In this document: positions 16,871 to 24,879 of the stretch, piece by piece
Numbering within the stretch: position 1 is the first letter of the stretch
Layout: the number at the start of each line of letters is the position of its first letter
Assembly: GCA_945864585.1 (NCBI GenBank)
Contig: CAMBCF010000020.1
Coordinates: 1-52,606 of the forward strand
From: Bordetella parapertussis
GTDB taxonomy: Bacteria; Pseudomonadota; Gammaproteobacteria; Burkholderiales; SG8-41
DNA length: 52,606 bases
Reading direction: 5' to 3'
The notes under the pieces: generated by a model
Seen by the model: only the letters and a program-made list of their open reading frames with translations
Told to the model about the DNA's origin: nothing
Database searches by the model: none
Program-made: the position numbers and the translations under genes

Positions 16871-17833
16871 CTTCTTCAACGCCAGCCCCATTTCGGTCAA
16901 GTACTGCATCATCTCCGCCTGCTGCGCGGCGAGCCATTTGCTCAGTTCCCCGGCGTTCATGTAAACGTCTTCGTACATGTTGCGCGTCATGTAGTCGCGC
17001 CAGGCGGAGCTCTTGTGCACTTTGGCGAGGGTGTCTTCAAGTACTTTGGCGGCGTCGCGCGGGATGCCTGCCGGCGCCACAAAGCCGCGCATGGCGCCGG
17101 CATGAATGTCAAACCCCTGTTCTTTCAGTGTCGGCACGTTGGATAAGGCTGCGATACGATTCACCGACGGCACGCCCAGCAGGCGTAATTTTTTCAGTTC
17201 GACCTGTCCCATGACTTCGCCAAGGTTCTCAGCGGTAGCATGGATGTGCCCGCCCATCACTGCGGTTACCGATTCGGCGCCGCTCTTGAACGACACCATG
17301 TTAAAGCGTGCGCCCGAGAGTTTTTCCAGGCGATGCATCATGCTGTGCGCGCCGCCGCCGGGAGAGGTAATGCCGACGCTGATAGTTTTCGGTTTGTCGC
17401 GCGCGGCGGCGAGGAAATCCTTCAAGGTGCGGTAGGGAGAATTCTCGGCTACGGCGAGACTGTTGAGATCGAAACCAATGGCCCCCAATGTCGTAAACTT
17501 GTCCACGCCCAAATCGAGTCCGGTGCGTATCGGCACAGTGACCAGATTTATCGCCGTCTGCATGAAGATATACGGATCGCCGCGCTTGGCTGCGACATAA
17601 GTTTGCCCCATCGCGCCGCCGCCGCCCGGCTTGTTTACCACGAAGACCTGCTGCGGCAGCAGTTTCTCCTTGGCGATAATGTCGGCGACCATACGCGCCA
17701 CCAGATCGGAGCCGCCGCCTGCACCAGTGGCCGAAACCAGTTCGATGTGGCGTGTAGGGTAAGTTTGAGCAAAGGACGAAGTCACTGCAATCAGCCAACA
17801 CGATAACGCGAGCAGTTGCAAACCAATTAGCAT
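16868..17833 (-). CDS. TctC/Bug-type binding protein, divergent KRGDP subtype
   Basis: A 321-residue protein of the same subtype as the product of 10982-11968. It has a signal peptide (MLIGLQLLALSCWLIAV then SSFAQTYP), HIELVSATGAGGGSD, VVNKPGGGGAMGQ, AAKRGDPYIFMQ and MGGHIHATAENLGEV. ATG 17833 is chosen because GGAG lies 7 bases upstream; the frame runs on to 17857. It diverges from a CaiB pseudogene across an AT-rich 107-base space, so the pair may once have formed a transport-activation unit. Confidence 0.9.
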   Translation of the reverse strand: MLIGLQLLALSCWLIAVTSSFAQTYPTRHIELVSATGAGGGSDLVARMVADIIAKEKLLPQQVFVVNKPGGGGAMGQTYVAAKRGDPYIFMQTAINLVTVPIRTGLDLGVDKFTTLGAIGFDLNSLAVAENSPYRTLKDFLAAARDKPKTISVGITSPGGGAHSMMHRLEKLSGARFNMVSFKSGAESVTAVMGGHIHATAENLGEVMGQVELKKLRLLGVPSVNRIAALSNVPTLKEQGFDIHAGAMRGFVAPAGIPRDAAKVLEDTLAKVHKSSAWRDYMTRNMYEDVYMNAGELSKWLAAQQAEMMQYLTEMGLALKK

Positions 17834-17940
17834 AGAGGCTCCAGGCATCAAAAACAATTTAATAAATACAAACAGATATAAAATTCATGGCGTGCGTGGC
17901 ACCAGTTTACTACGTACTAAGTTCGCACGAGGAAAAGAAA

Positions 17941-18238
17941 ATGAGTCACGAGTTCCCGCTTGAAGGCATTCGCGTGGTGGATGTCAGTCAAGGTATTGCC
18001 GGCCCGAGCGCCGGCATGTTGTTGGCGCGATACGGCGCTGAGGTGATCAAAATCGAGCCGAAGGAGGGTGACTGTTCGCGCGGCATTACCGCTGGCAGGG
18101 ACGGCATGACGGCGATGGCGATTGCCACCAATGTCGGCAAGCGCAATTCTGAGTGAGTTGGGCTACCCAGCGCAGGACATTTGCCGCATGCTCGAGCAGG
18201 CGGTGGTTTTCGAGCCGGCAGGAAATTTCGCGTCTTGA
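17941..18238 (+). pseudogene. CaiB/BaiF CoA-transferase with its middle deleted
   Basis: The ATG (17941, after GAGGAAA) starts a normal family III CoA-transferase N-terminus: LEGIRVVDVSQGIAGPSAG then YGAEVIKIEP and NVGKRNS, about 70 residues. The frame then stops. In the next frame, with no gap, comes ILSELGYPAQDICRMLEQA, the usual C-terminal end of this family. About 300 residues, including the catalytic Asp, are gone. The bases GCGCAATTCT at the junction fit both flanking contexts, so a microhomology deletion is plausible. Intact paralogues lie at 28338-29555 and 42078-43262. Confidence 0.88.
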
Positions 18239-18319
18239 CTGGCCTGCAACGAGACATCCAGCGCGCCTATTGCCGCGCGCTAAGTCATCGGTAGTGCGTG
18301 CTGAGTATGACGGGCGGAA

Positions 18320-18664
18320 TCAGCCGGGCATCCACAGATGGTCCACAGAAGTATCGGGAAAGAAATACGTAAACCCATTAAGTTCAGCGTAATACTTGTC
18401 GATGTTGGTGTCGCCTATGTGGAAATACTGCTCCGCTCTGAAGTCAGCTTTGACCTGATCGAGCCGATGCTTTAACACGGTGAATGCGACGGTGATGCCG
18501 TGTTCCAGCCACATGCGCTGCTGTGTGCTGACCGTGCGATCGGAACAACTGCCGATAATGTATCCCAGCGCCTGAACTTTGCGCACCCGTTCTATCGTGA
18601 TGTAGCCAGGTGGATCGCCGGTCTCCAGCGTTCCGTCGATGTCAAAACTGATGAGCTTGGCCAA
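18320..18664 (-). CDS. Small capless HAD-superfamily hydrolase
   Basis: A 114-residue protein with all four HAD motifs in order: FDIDGTLE (nucleophile Asp and acid Asp), SCSDRT (motif II Ser), a Lys in VLKHRLDQVK (motif III), and IGDTNIDK (motif IV acidic pair). With no cap insertion, it is likely a phosphatase acting on an open substrate. The start is a TTG at 18664, supported by AGGAGGGCC upstream. It is the last gene of a minus-strand operon after DUF35 and thiolase genes, 14 bases after the thiolase stop; the link between the functions is unclear. Confidence 0.82.
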   Translation of the reverse strand: MAKLISFDIDGTLETGDPPGYITIERVRKVQALGYIIGSCSDRTVSTQQRMWLEHGITVAFTVLKHRLDQVKADFRAEQYFHIGDTNIDKYYAELNGFTYFFPDTSVDHLWMPG

Positions 18665-18678
18665 TTGTGGCCCTCCTG

Positions 18679-19995
18679 TTAGCTGGGGTGCTTACTTAAC
18701 ATGATCCAGCCGCCGTTGGGGGGCGTGGTAAACGCCGCCAGCGCGGTCTCGGCCCGTACCGTCACCTGACGCTTTCCAGCGGTGCCACGCAGCTGTTCAA
18801 TACTGTCGGTGTACATGGCGGAGCGCACGCGCCCGTTGCCCAGATTGCCGCCGCTGGAGCTGAAGGGATGCGGTCCCTTGACGCTGATATCGCCGGCGTA
18901 AAACTTGAGAGCGTCGCCGCGCTTCACGCCGTGCCACTGGAAAGCCTCGAGGTAGAACTGGGTCATGACGGAGTAGCCGTCATAGGGGTTGAAAATATCG
19001 ACGTCCTTCGGGCCCATCCCCGCGCCCTCGTACATGCGCTTGGCCGCGCGGTCGGTCCACATCTCGATTACATCGAGGTCTGCCTGCGTGCTGGGCTGCT
19101 TGAAATTGTGCTGCGAATGATTGAGCACGTAGACCGGCTTCTGGCGCATGTCCTTCGCGCGACCTGTGGTGGTGAAGAGATACGCGGTGGACGCTTGCAC
19201 CGGGCGGTCGCAGTCCCATATCCGCAGAGGATTCAGGATATAGCGTGAGGTCACATAGTCTTCGACAGTAATCGGTTCGATCCCATGGGTGGCGTTGAAA
19301 CCCCAGGGTGTGAGCATGCCGTTCTTGTGCTGATTGATCACGAAGGGGGCCAGATCGTCGTGCTTGCCGCCGTACTTGAGGCAGTACTGATTGTGAGGGA
19401 AGGTGTTGATGAAGTCGTTCCCGCCGTGATTGCCCCACGGCACCGTCCACTGGCGTACGCCGCGCGCATAGTCGTCGGCGTTTTCGCCGCCGCGGCGATA
19501 GCGTCCCTCGAGGTTGCCGCACGGGTAGATCATCAGGCAGTTGGTGCACAGGCCATCGCCCACAGCTTGCGCAGCCATGCCGACCATTTCGCCGATCGTG
19601 GGTAACTTGGTGGGAGCGAACTTGACATTGGTGAGGCCCATCTGCTTGATGAGCCACTCCGCATTCACCAGCGTGAGTCCCAATTCGGAATCATAAGGCG
19701 GGTCAAAGTAGGGCCGCGGCGCCCACTTTGACGCAGAACCGCCGCTGGGGCCGGCGATGTGGCTGTCGCAACAAATCACGCCATCAATCTGGTCTGCTGT
19801 GACGCCGGCGTCGTCCATCGCCTTCTGACAGGCGAGGATGCAGTAGGCGCCCAGCGTTTTGTCCATCGAGACGCCGTCCCATCGCCGGTCTACCGGGGAA
19901 TGCCCGTAGCCGGCCACCGCGACTTTGCCGCGATGTTCCCAAACGCCCAGACCGTCTTTATCTCTGCGCCATGCATAATTACTTGGGGTAGCCAT
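18679..19995 (-). CDS. Thiolase-fold protein of the lipid-transfer (SCP-x/Ltp) group, DUF35-partnered
   Basis: A 438-residue thiolase-fold protein. KVAVAGYGHSPV at the start, AMDDAGVTADQIDGVICCDS and the late GPHPFSSSGGNLGNG identify the SCP-x/Ltp branch. The canonical catalytic Cys context (ACASG-like) was not found, and the GHP loop is replaced by GNGRVRSAMYTD. Enzymes of this branch that pair with DUF35 proteins include the Ltp2-type retro-aldolases, which use Tyr residues to cleave beta-hydroxyacyl-CoA. That is the favoured reading over true thiolysis. It lies 9 bases downstream of the DUF35 gene, its expected stabilising partner, and is followed by the HAD gene. Confidence 0.85.
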   Translation of the reverse strand: MATPSNYAWRRDKDGLGVWEHRGKVAVAGYGHSPVDRRWDGVSMDKTLGAYCILACQKAMDDAGVTADQIDGVICCDSHIAGPSGGSASKWAPRPYFDPPYDSELGLTLVNAEWLIKQMGLTNVKFAPTKLPTIGEMVGMAAQAVGDGLCTNCLMIYPCGNLEGRYRRGGENADDYARGVRQWTVPWGNHGGNDFINTFPHNQYCLKYGGKHDDLAPFVINQHKNGMLTPWGFNATHGIEPITVEDYVTSRYILNPLRIWDCDRPVQASTAYLFTTTGRAKDMRQKPVYVLNHSQHNFKQPSTQADLDVIEMWTDRAAKRMYEGAGMGPKDVDIFNPYDGYSVMTQFYLEAFQWHGVKRGDALKFYAGDISVKGPHPFSSSGGNLGNGRVRSAMYTDSIEQLRGTAGKRQVTVRAETALAAFTTPPNGGWIMLSKHPS

Positions 19996-20004
19996 TCGTC
20001 ATCC

Positions 20005-20409
20005 TCACTTTACGCGCCATTCGTGGATCAACTGGCCCGGCGCTACTTCCTCGAAGGTGGCTTCGACGGCAGCGCCCACCGGGACCTTGTAGGGTGGAGT
20101 GCCGGGAAGGTTGGAGTAAAAATTAATGCTCGGATCCTCGTCCAGCGTGATCAGCGCCATATTGTACGGCTGGTCGGGCATGCGCCGGTTAAGCCGGCCA
20201 TCCTCAATTATGATATACGTGGCTATGTGGCCTTTGCAGCTGACTTCTTTCCATACCAGCCCGCCCTTACCGCAGACCTGGCAGGTCTGTTGCGGCGGAT
20301 ACTGCAGTTTGTTGCAGCCGGTGCAGTGCTGCAACACCAGGCGCTTGGCATTGACTGCATCCCAAAACGGTTTGCTCAATTCATCCGCAACCGGAATAAG
20401 CTTAGGCAT
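20005..20409 (-). CDS. Zn-ribbon/OB-fold DUF35 protein
   Basis: A 134-residue two-domain protein. A rubredoxin-like zinc ribbon is visible as CTGCNKLQYPPQQTCQVCG (two CxxC pairs near residues 29-47), followed by the OB-fold domain (GHIATYIIIEDG, then YNMALITLDE). The N-terminal helix with LSKPFWDAV is also typical. These proteins form tight complexes with thiolase-fold partners and help bind CoA substrates; in steroid catabolism they are required for aldolase activity. It is the first gene of the DUF35-thiolase-HAD operon and diverges from the MDR reductase across 184 bases. Confidence 0.92.
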   Translation of the reverse strand: MPKLIPVADELSKPFWDAVNAKRLVLQHCTGCNKLQYPPQQTCQVCGKGGLVWKEVSCKGHIATYIIIEDGRLNRRMPDQPYNMALITLDEDPSINFYSNLPGTPPYKVPVGAAVEATFEEVAPGQLIHEWRVK

Positions 20410-20593
20410 CGTGTTACTCCATACTGTGATCGACCCACTGACCGTCTATCGAATGCGGGCAGCAGAGGTATCGAATATAGACCACCCGACCGCATTCGCG
20501 CAACCACCGGCAGATTTACCGTGGGTCACCGGTGCGCCTTGAGGTATATTAAAGAATGACAGCGCTGGATTTCTGTCTACGGCTAAGGACCAG

Positions 20594-21607
20594 ATGCACG
20601 TAATGCCAACCAATCATCGTCTGCTGCTCACGGCGCGGCCTACAGGTATTCCAGGGCCGGAGATTTTTACCGCCGATGCCGAACCGGCACGCACGCCTGA
20701 CCCCGGTGAGGTATTGCTGGAGACTCTCTATCTCTCCATCGATCCCGCCATGCGTTCCTGGATGAGTGTAGACGCAGCCTATAAGCAGCGCATTGCGATT
20801 GGCGATGTGATGCTGGGTGGTGGCATCGCGCGCGTGCTGGAGAGCCGCAGCGAGGGTTTTGTCACTGGCGATCTGGTGCAGGCGCGACTGGGCTGGCAGA
20901 CCCATCCGACCATTGCCGGGCGTTACCTGCAAAAACTGGATCTTACCCTCGGCAGTGTGGAGGACTGGATAGGCCCGCTGGGCTTAAGCGCCGTCACTGC
21001 CTATTTCGGACTGCGCGACATCGGCGGATTGCGGCCGAACGATCGCGTGCTGGTCTCTGCCGCCGCCGGCGGCGTAGGCCAGATCGCGGTGCAGATCGCG
21101 CGCATTGAAGGCTGCCGTGTCGTGGGAATCGCGGGTGGTGCGGAGAAATGCACTTTTGTCGCAGGCGAACTCGGTGCTGACGCGGCGATCGATTACAAAG
21201 CGGAAAAGGATATGTCCGCCGCCATCGCCCGCGCCTGTCCAGAGGGGGTGGATTTGTATTTTGATAATGTCGGCGGCGCCACGCTGGACGCGGCGCTGGA
21301 ACATTTGCGCCACGGCGCACGGGTGGTGCTATGCGGCCGCATTTCCCAGACGCATGCTGCCGCACCTTATGGTGTGCGCAATCTGGGCCGGCTGGCGGCG
21401 GCGCGCGGGCGCATGCAAGGATTCCTGGTGTTCAACTACCACGACCGTTATGACGAAGCCCGCACCTGGCTGGCGGCGCGGCGGCGGGACAGCAGCCTGC
21501 GTCAGAGGATGCATGTGCTGGTGGGATTGGCGCAGGCGCCTGTCGGACTCGGCATGCTGTTCCGGGGTGAGAACACCGGCAAGCTGGTGGTCCGCCTCGC
21601 CGGTTAG
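20594..21607 (+). CDS. NADP-dependent MDR oxidoreductase (zinc-free, leukotriene B4 dehydrogenase type)
   Basis: A 337-residue member of the zinc-independent MDR branch (prostaglandin reductase / curA-like). Diagnostic parts are LYLSIDPAMRSWM near residue 50, AAAGGVGQIAVQIAR near 157 for the cofactor, GIAGGAEKC and FDNVGGATLDAAL. There are no zinc-ligand Cys. These enzymes reduce alpha,beta-unsaturated ketones or aldehydes. AAGGA precedes ATG 20594. Its stop overlaps the stop of the convergent acyl-CoA dehydrogenase by four bases, so no terminator fits between them. Confidence 0.9.
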   Translation: MHVMPTNHRLLLTARPTGIPGPEIFTADAEPARTPDPGEVLLETLYLSIDPAMRSWMSVDAAYKQRIAIGDVMLGGGIARVLESRSEGFVTGDLVQARLGWQTHPTIAGRYLQKLDLTLGSVEDWIGPLGLSAVTAYFGLRDIGGLRPNDRVLVSAAAGGVGQIAVQIARIEGCRVVGIAGGAEKCTFVAGELGADAAIDYKAEKDMSAAIARACPEGVDLYFDNVGGATLDAALEHLRHGARVVLCGRISQTHAAAPYGVRNLGRLAAARGRMQGFLVFNYHDRYDEARTWLAARRRDSSLRQRMHVLVGLAQAPVGLGMLFRGENTGKLVVRLAG

Positions 21608-22815
21608 TTATTGCCCATGAAGGGGGCAATGCGCCGTTTGAAGCCCGTCAGCGCTTCGGTAATCTTGTACCGCGTCGGAAACGGGAACGAAATGTGTTTC
21701 TGGATCAGCGCATCGCGTACATACTTCTCGATCGGCATGCCCGAAACCACGCCCATGCCGCCGAACAGTTCCATGCCCTGCTCGGTCAGCCGCTGTACCG
21801 CGGTTCCGGTAAATGCCGTCGCCATCATTTCGTAGGGCTGGTATTCGACGCTGCCATCTTCTATCGCTTCCGGATGGTCCTTCACCCACGCCGCGGTCCA
21901 GATCAGCCGCCGCGCCGCCTCGAGATTCGCGGCCATGTCGGCGAGGTAGAGGCCCACCGCCTGGTGTCTGATGATGGGTTTGCCTCCGGAGACGCGCTCC
22001 TGGGTGTACTTGAGTGTTTCCTCGAGCGCCGCACGCCCGAGACCCAGCGTGAGCGCGGCAATGGTGACGTGGGTTCCCATGTCGGTGCGCCCCGGTGGCG
22101 ACGGCGGCAGAATACGGCCCTTCGGCACCCGCACATCGCCAAAGAAAATTTCCGCGTTGTCGCCGACGCGGCGTCCGATCTTTGACATCGGGTGGCGCAC
22201 CAGGCCGGGCGAATCTCCCTCGACCAGAAACGGTTTGGGACCCTGCTCGGTCTGGGCCATGACCACCAGCAACTTGGCGAGATAACCGACAGTCTGAAAG
22301 TTCTTCGCGCCGTTGAGTATCCAGGAGCCGTCGGGTTGCTCGACCGCCCTGGTCTTGAAGCGGGCGGTTGCCGGTGTTTCGGTGTAATAGTCAAAGCCCA
22401 TGTCCGTGTCGGGCTCGTGTATGACGGCGGTGGTGAAATAGGTGTCGTCGCTCAGGAATTTCGGCAGGAAATAGGCCTTCTGCTCGGGCGTCATGCGCAG
22501 CTCGAACCAGTCGCGCGCGCGCCGTGCCGTGAGCATGAAGTAGTAGGCCGTGCCGATCTCGCCGGCAGCCAGTTCCTCGGCAACCAGGCAAGACGTGAGG
22601 TGATCGGATACGCCGGAGCCGCCGTTTTCTTCCTGCAGTACGAAAGTGCGGAAACCGAGTTGGGAGCCTTTTTTCAGGAGCTTCCACGGAATGCGATCTT
22701 CCCATTTCGGCTCGCGATCAAGCGCCATGGCGAAGGGCTTGATCTCCTCCTGCGCGAACTTGCGCGCCAGTTGCTGAAATTCCCGCTGCTCCTCGGACAA
22801 CCGGATATCGAACAT
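21604..22815 (-). CDS. Acyl-CoA dehydrogenase family protein with an atypical C-terminus
   Basis: A 403-residue protein with the acyl-CoA dehydrogenase fold: LSEEQREFQQLARKFAQEE at the N-terminus, ILNGAKNFQTVG in the middle domain and LFGGMGVVSGMPIEKYVRDA near the end. The usual RDA..IYEGT segment that carries the MCAD-type catalytic Glu is replaced by RDALIQKHISFPFPTRYKI, and no EGT is present. Catalysis must use another base, or the enzyme does something other than alpha,beta-dehydrogenation. ATG 22815, after GGGGTGATT, is preferred over the GTG at 22821. Divergent from the CBS gene. Confidence 0.87.
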   Translation of the reverse strand: MFDIRLSEEQREFQQLARKFAQEEIKPFAMALDREPKWEDRIPWKLLKKGSQLGFRTFVLQEENGGSGVSDHLTSCLVAEELAAGEIGTAYYFMLTARRARDWFELRMTPEQKAYFLPKFLSDDTYFTTAVIHEPDTDMGFDYYTETPATARFKTRAVEQPDGSWILNGAKNFQTVGYLAKLLVVMAQTEQGPKPFLVEGDSPGLVRHPMSKIGRRVGDNAEIFFGDVRVPKGRILPPSPPGRTDMGTHVTIAALTLGLGRAALEETLKYTQERVSGGKPIIRHQAVGLYLADMAANLEAARRLIWTAAWVKDHPEAIEDGSVEYQPYEMMATAFTGTAVQRLTEQGMELFGGMGVVSGMPIEKYVRDALIQKHISFPFPTRYKITEALTGFKRRIAPFMGNN

Positions 22816-22955
22816 AATCACCCCGTTTTAAAATAGTGAGATAGCGTGCGGCTGGTCGCTTGCTTCGATTAATCGTTTCAAGATTTCAAAAATTTTAGTC
22901 AGTGCCGGTGTTAAGTATACAATCTGACGGTCAACTCTGAATCCAGGGAGATCGT

Positions 22956-23363
22956 ATGGAGAAGTTGCCGATCGTCAGGGACCACATGGACAGGCGCGTA
23001 GCGACACTGCGTCCCGAGACTGATATTCTGGATGCGGTCGGATTTCTGCTGGAGAAGGGCGTCACCGGAGCACCCGTAGTGGACAAGTCCGGGCGGCTGG
23101 TGGGGATTCTGACTGAGAAAGACTGCCTCAGGCTGGTCGCGGCCGGCGTCGAGGGCAACCTGCCGCGCGGCAGTGTCGCGGCCTTCATGTCCCCGGACCC
23201 AGAGACCTTGCCGCCGGACATGAATGTGTATTTTGCTGCCGGGCTTTTCCTCAAGCGCTCCTTTAGGCGCTTCCCGGTGGTTGAGGATGGCAAGTTGGTG
23301 GGCGCGATCACGCGCTTTGACATCCTGCGCGTGATCCAGACCAACCTCTCCCTGACCCGCTGA
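22956..23363 (+). CDS. Tandem CBS-domain protein
   Basis: A 135-residue protein made of two CBS domains. The first has LRPETDILDAVGFLLEKGV with VDKSGRLVGILTEKD, and the second has FLKRSFRRFPVVEDGKLVG ending in TRFDILR. Such Bateman pairs bind adenine nucleotides and regulate partner proteins. No enzyme domain is fused, so it acts as a free-standing sensor or is of unknown target. CAGGGAG precedes ATG 22956. It is convergent with the gene at 23504, with a terminator hairpin in between. Confidence 0.9.
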   Translation: MEKLPIVRDHMDRRVATLRPETDILDAVGFLLEKGVTGAPVVDKSGRLVGILTEKDCLRLVAAGVEGNLPRGSVAAFMSPDPETLPPDMNVYFAAGLFLKRSFRRFPVVEDGKLVGAITRFDILRVIQTNLSLTR

Positions 23364-23376
23364 TGTCGCAGCGTAG

Positions 23377-23390
23377 AAAAGGGTCAGACA
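23377..23390. repeat. Solo copy of the GGGTCAGA element end
   Basis: AAAAGGGTCAGACA matches the left end of the element at 9342-9443, with no facing partner nearby, so it looks like a remnant. Confidence 0.55.
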
Positions 23391-23401
23391 CGTATTATGC
23401 G

Positions 23402-23419
23402 TTCCCAGCGGGAATTTTT
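23402..23419 (+). terminator. Rho-independent terminator after the CBS gene
   Basis: TTCCC (23402-23406) pairs with GGGAA (23410-23414) around AGC and is followed by five T. It lies 39 bases after the CBS stop. The stem is short but the layout is classical. Confidence 0.55.
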
Positions 23420-23503
23420 GGATGTTATGAATGAAAATAAATAGTTACGCGCCGCTATAACGAATGCCCCCAATGCATCCCTGTTGCATGCAGTGGGCCG
23501 CGC

Positions 23504-24700
23504 TTAGAGCCGTGACTCGTCGATCTGCAGTCCCATCCAGTGCTGACCGACCAGCTCGTAATGGGCGAGGCGGCTCTGCACGTGCTGGGTGATGACGTGG
23601 ATGTCCTGGAAGTGGCGCTGGATCAAGTTGCCTTCAAAGGCCGCGGTCGCGCCGCACGCGGTGTAGATGCTCTCGACAATCTGCGCGGCCAGCCGTATCG
23701 CATGCGTCGCCGCCAGGCGCAGCACCGCGCGCCGCTCCAGACTCAGCGCCTCCTTCGACGTCGCTTCGTTCCAGATATCGCTGACCGCCTCCATCAGAAA
23801 AGCGCGCCCGGAGCGCAGGGCGGCTTCGGCCTGCCCGACGGTGAACTGGGTGAACGGCTGGTCGCGCATCAGGCCCTGCACGTAGCGCGGTGTTTTCGAT
23901 CCAGCAAGTTCGTAGAACGCGGTGAGACAGCTGCGCGCGAGGCCGAGCGCGGTAGCAGCATCACCGGCGGCGAATGACAGCGTGAACGGTATTTTGTAGC
24001 GCGCGCCACCACTGACCTGGGTTGCGCCTCTGGCAAGAACCGTACGCTCCTCCGGCACGAAGACATCCTTGACCACGAAGGTATGGGTGCCGGTACCGCG
24101 CATGCCGCGCGTGTGCCAGGTGTCCAGCAATTCGGCTTGCGCAATCGGCACCAGCATATAGCGCGCTTCCGGCTTCCCGGCCAGGAGCCTCACTTCGCCG
24201 TTGTCGATGATTTGCGCGTGCGCTGCCACCCACGAAGAATGCCGGCAACCTGTGCTAAAGGGCTGCTGGCCGCTGACGCGATAGCCCCCCGCTACCACCA
24301 CGGCCTTCGCGGTAGCGCCCGGGGTATTCGACACCACGCTGCGTGGCGTGTCGATCCAGATCGCGCGCGCCACATCTGGCGCCATGAAGGCGGACCTGGT
24401 AGCGAAGGTCCCGCCCTGGTTCACAGCCCAAGCCGTGCTGGCGTCGGCTTTACCGATCTCTTCGATCACTTGCACGTAGGTTGGAAAATCGACCTCGCTA
24501 CCGCCGATGGCGCGCGGCACGGCCAGGTGAAACAGGCCGGCGTCAGCGAGGGCAGTGAAGAGCGGCCGTGGTAACTCGCGAGCCGCGTCGATCTCGTCAG
24601 CGCTCGCGCGTATCAGGAGAGCGAGCTCCCGGGCGGCTTCGAGTGGGGAGCGTAGCGGGGACAGCGGCGTGGCAATCATGGCGGGGGAATTGGGTGGCAT
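23504..24700 (-). CDS. Acyl-CoA-dehydrogenase-fold flavin monooxygenase-like protein
   Basis: A 398-residue protein of the group-D flavin monooxygenase branch (HsaA/DszC-like, with a PF08028-type C-terminus). It shows LADAGLFHLAVPRAIGG, EEIGKADASTAWAVNQGG, GYRVSGQQPFSTGC and a C-terminal GNLIQRHFQDIHVITQH, where the His-rich stretch replaces the dehydrogenase Glu region. These enzymes oxygenate phenols or sulfur heterocycles with reduced flavin from a reductase, which is not present nearby. The start is uncertain: ATG 24700 and ATG 24679 both lack a strong ribosome site. The longer frame to 25084 crosses non-coding-looking sequence. Confidence 0.83.
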   Translation of the reverse strand: MPPNSPAMIATPLSPLRSPLEAARELALLIRASADEIDAARELPRPLFTALADAGLFHLAVPRAIGGSEVDFPTYVQVIEEIGKADASTAWAVNQGGTFATRSAFMAPDVARAIWIDTPRSVVSNTPGATAKAVVVAGGYRVSGQQPFSTGCRHSSWVAAHAQIIDNGEVRLLAGKPEARYMLVPIAQAELLDTWHTRGMRGTGTHTFVVKDVFVPEERTVLARGATQVSGGARYKIPFTLSFAAGDAATALGLARSCLTAFYELAGSKTPRYVQGLMRDQPFTQFTVGQAEAALRSGRAFLMEAVSDIWNEATSKEALSLERRAVLRLAATHAIRLAAQIVESIYTACGATAAFEGNLIQRHFQDIHVITQHVQSRLAHYELVGQHWMGLQIDESRL

Positions 24701-24879
24701 ATAATTGATTGTCGCGAATCTATCGACCGCAGTCAATCCTGGTTCCGTACTGTACGCAGCCGACGGTGGCTGCGGTTCGGTAGAGGGCGATACTTCCAAG
24801 GCTGAATAGGGAAAATCGGCGTTTCCCTGGCGATAGTCCGGCATTACGGCGCGAGTACGCGGACGCAAAGGCCCCGCAC

